A stretch of DNA of 6,849 nucleotides, taken from assembly GCA_001797035.1 (NCBI GenBank), contig MGOE01000133.1:14846-21694 (forward strand), written 5' to 3'. The notes beneath the pieces were generated by a model. That model was not told the DNA's origin and ran no database searches. It was given only the letters and a program-made list of their open reading frames with translations. Both the position numbers and the translations under genes were made by a program. This document shows positions 6,027 to 6,849 of the stretch, one piece after another. The stretch comes from Chloroflexi bacterium RBG_16_72_14. Lineage in GTDB: Bacteria > Chloroflexota > Limnocylindria > Limnocylindrales > CSP1-4. How positions within the stretch are numbered: the stretch's first letter is position 1; every line of letters starts with the position of its first letter.

Positions 6027-6849
6027 TTGACGCCGGCGCCGGTGATCCGCGCCGCGACCCCGGATGACATCCCGGCCATCCGGTCGATCCTCGCCGCCCA
6101 CGGCAACGACGGCCCGGTCCGGACCGCGGACATCGTGGGACCCTACGTCGCCCACCTCGTCGGGCACCACCGAGCGATGGTGAGCGAGTCGGGCGAGGGG
6201 ATCGTCGCCTTCGGCGCGACGGTGGACGCGGGCATCGCGGTCCACCTGGCCGACCTGTTCGTGCGGCCCGACCTGCTGGGCCGGGGGATCGGGCGGCCGC
6301 TCCTCGCCGCCGTGTTCGGCGACGCCACCCGGCGGACGACGTTCGCCTCCGACGACCCGCGCGCGCTGCCGATCTACGTCCGCGCCGGCATGGCCCCGCA
6401 ATGGGTCTGCCTCTACGTCGAGGGAGCGTCCAGCACGCTGCCGGTCGCGCCGCAGGGAATGGAGCTGGCGTCGGCCGGACCGGCCGAGCTGGCGGCGATC
6501 GAGCTCGCCTGGTCCGGGGTCGACCGCTCGGTCGACCATGCGTTCTGGGGGTCCCAGGCGGCGGCCGACTCGTTCGTCGTGTTGGACCGCGGCGAGGTCG
6601 CCGCGATCGCGCACGCACGCGCCCGCCAGGTCTCGGCCGTCCGGGTCATCGACCGCCTCGTCGTGCGCCCCGGCGCCGACCCGGTCGCCCCGACCCTGGC
6701 CGCGCTCCGGCGCGCCGGTCGCGGTGACGCCGTGATGACCATGCTCATGGGCCCCAGCCCGGTGCTCCGCGCGCTCCTCGACCTCGGCTTCCAGGTCACG
6801 GAGCGCGACCAGTACATGGCCAGCGAGCCGGACCTCATCGACCCGGCCC
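6027..6849 (+). CDS. Tandem-domain GNAT-family N-acetyltransferase, C-terminus cut by window edge
   Basis: GNAT enzymes move an acetyl group from acetyl-CoA to an amine. The visible 274 residues start VIRAATPDDIPAIRSIL (6-22), a typical GNAT first strand and helix, and reach the acetyl-CoA motif LFVRPDLLGRGIGRPLL (77-93), followed by YVRAGMAPQW (117-126). From about residue 144 a second, more divergent domain begins (GMELASAGPAELAAIEL), ending in LRALLDLGFQVTERDQYMAS (248-267), which resembles the last strands of a GNAT fold but lacks a clear RxxGxG loop. A tandem GNAT with one degenerate half is therefore likely. The frame is open to the right edge, so the stop is not seen. Start chosen as TTG 6027 on Shine-Dalgarno spacing; GTG 6021 or GTG 6042 are alternatives. 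It follows the S58 gene by 8 bases, probably in the same operon. Substrate unknown. Confidence 0.85.
   Translation, partial: MTPAPVIRAATPDDIPAIRSILAAHGNDGPVRTADIVGPYVAHLVGHHRAMVSESGEGIVAFGATVDAGIAVHLADLFVRPDLLGRGIGRPLLAAVFGDATRRTTFASDDPRALPIYVRAGMAPQWVCLYVEGASSTLPVAPQGMELASAGPAELAAIELAWSGVDRSVDHAFWGSQAAADSFVVLDRGEVAAIAHARARQVSAVRVIDRLVVRPGADPVAPTLAALRRAGRGDAVMTMLMGPSPVLRALLDLGFQVTERDQYMASEPDLIDPA

Noticed and set aside
5460..6614. A 384-codon open frame antisense to the S58 and GNAT genes
   Set aside because: The opposite strand carries unmistakable S58 and GNAT motifs. This frame is a mirror of their codon bias.
3769..6618. A 949-codon open frame on the minus strand
   Set aside because: It runs across pabB in the wrong frame and antisense to the S58 and GNAT genes. 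The translation is Arg/Pro/Ala-rich with no family motif, and such frames are expected where GC content makes stop codons rare.
1..6849. CRISPR, insertion sequence, prophage, tRNA or rRNA content
   Set aside because: No direct-repeat array, terminal inverted repeats, transposase or phage-like proteins, or RNA gene signatures were seen. The window is filled by housekeeping-type genes with uniform base composition.

Overview
The window is very GC-rich (roughly 70% or more by eye), with strong G/C preference at third codon positions and almost no non-coding DNA. It looks like ordinary chromosome of a high-GC bacterium, most plausibly Chloroflexota or Actinobacteriota. The sequence alone does not settle which. 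I see no phage, transposon, CRISPR, rRNA or tRNA signal. Long open frames exist on nearly every strand only because stop codons are rare at this GC content. The annotation keeps the frames supported by protein family motifs, codon bias and gene spacing.

Layout from left to right: (1) a minus-strand pair, a 204-residue protein of unknown function (1146-1760) followed by a GTGA-overlapping, left-truncated DUF885-like putative zinc metallopeptidase (1-1149); (2) a divergent plus-strand YdeI/OmpD-associated family gene (1779-2381), whose start codon lies only 18 bases from that of the unknown gene; (3) a minus-strand folate pair, pabB (3305-4774) and pabC (2400-3308), overlapping by four bases, with pabC converging on the YdeI-like gene; (4) a divergent plus-strand pair, a DmpA-type (S58) self-processing aminopeptidase (4840-6018) followed 8 bases later by a tandem-domain GNAT acetyltransferase (6027 to the right edge, truncated).

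The pathway content that can be stated firmly is p-aminobenzoate synthesis. PabB makes 4-amino-4-deoxychorismate from chorismate and ammonia, and PabC cleaves it to p-aminobenzoate and pyruvate for folate. The glutaminase subunit PabA is not in the window. The S58 peptidase, the DUF885-like protein, the GNAT protein and the YdeI-like protein have family-level assignments only.

The most interesting non-coding signal is at 1761-1778. A small palindrome, ATAG-T-CTAT, supplies a TANNNT -10 hexamer on both strands, placed 7 and 6 bases before the two divergent ATG codons. This is the arrangement expected of a shared bidirectional promoter making two leaderless mRNAs. pabB shows the same TANNNT-N6-start pattern. 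Genes that follow another gene, and the S58 gene, instead carry Shine-Dalgarno sequences. I found no convincing new multi-gene system here.
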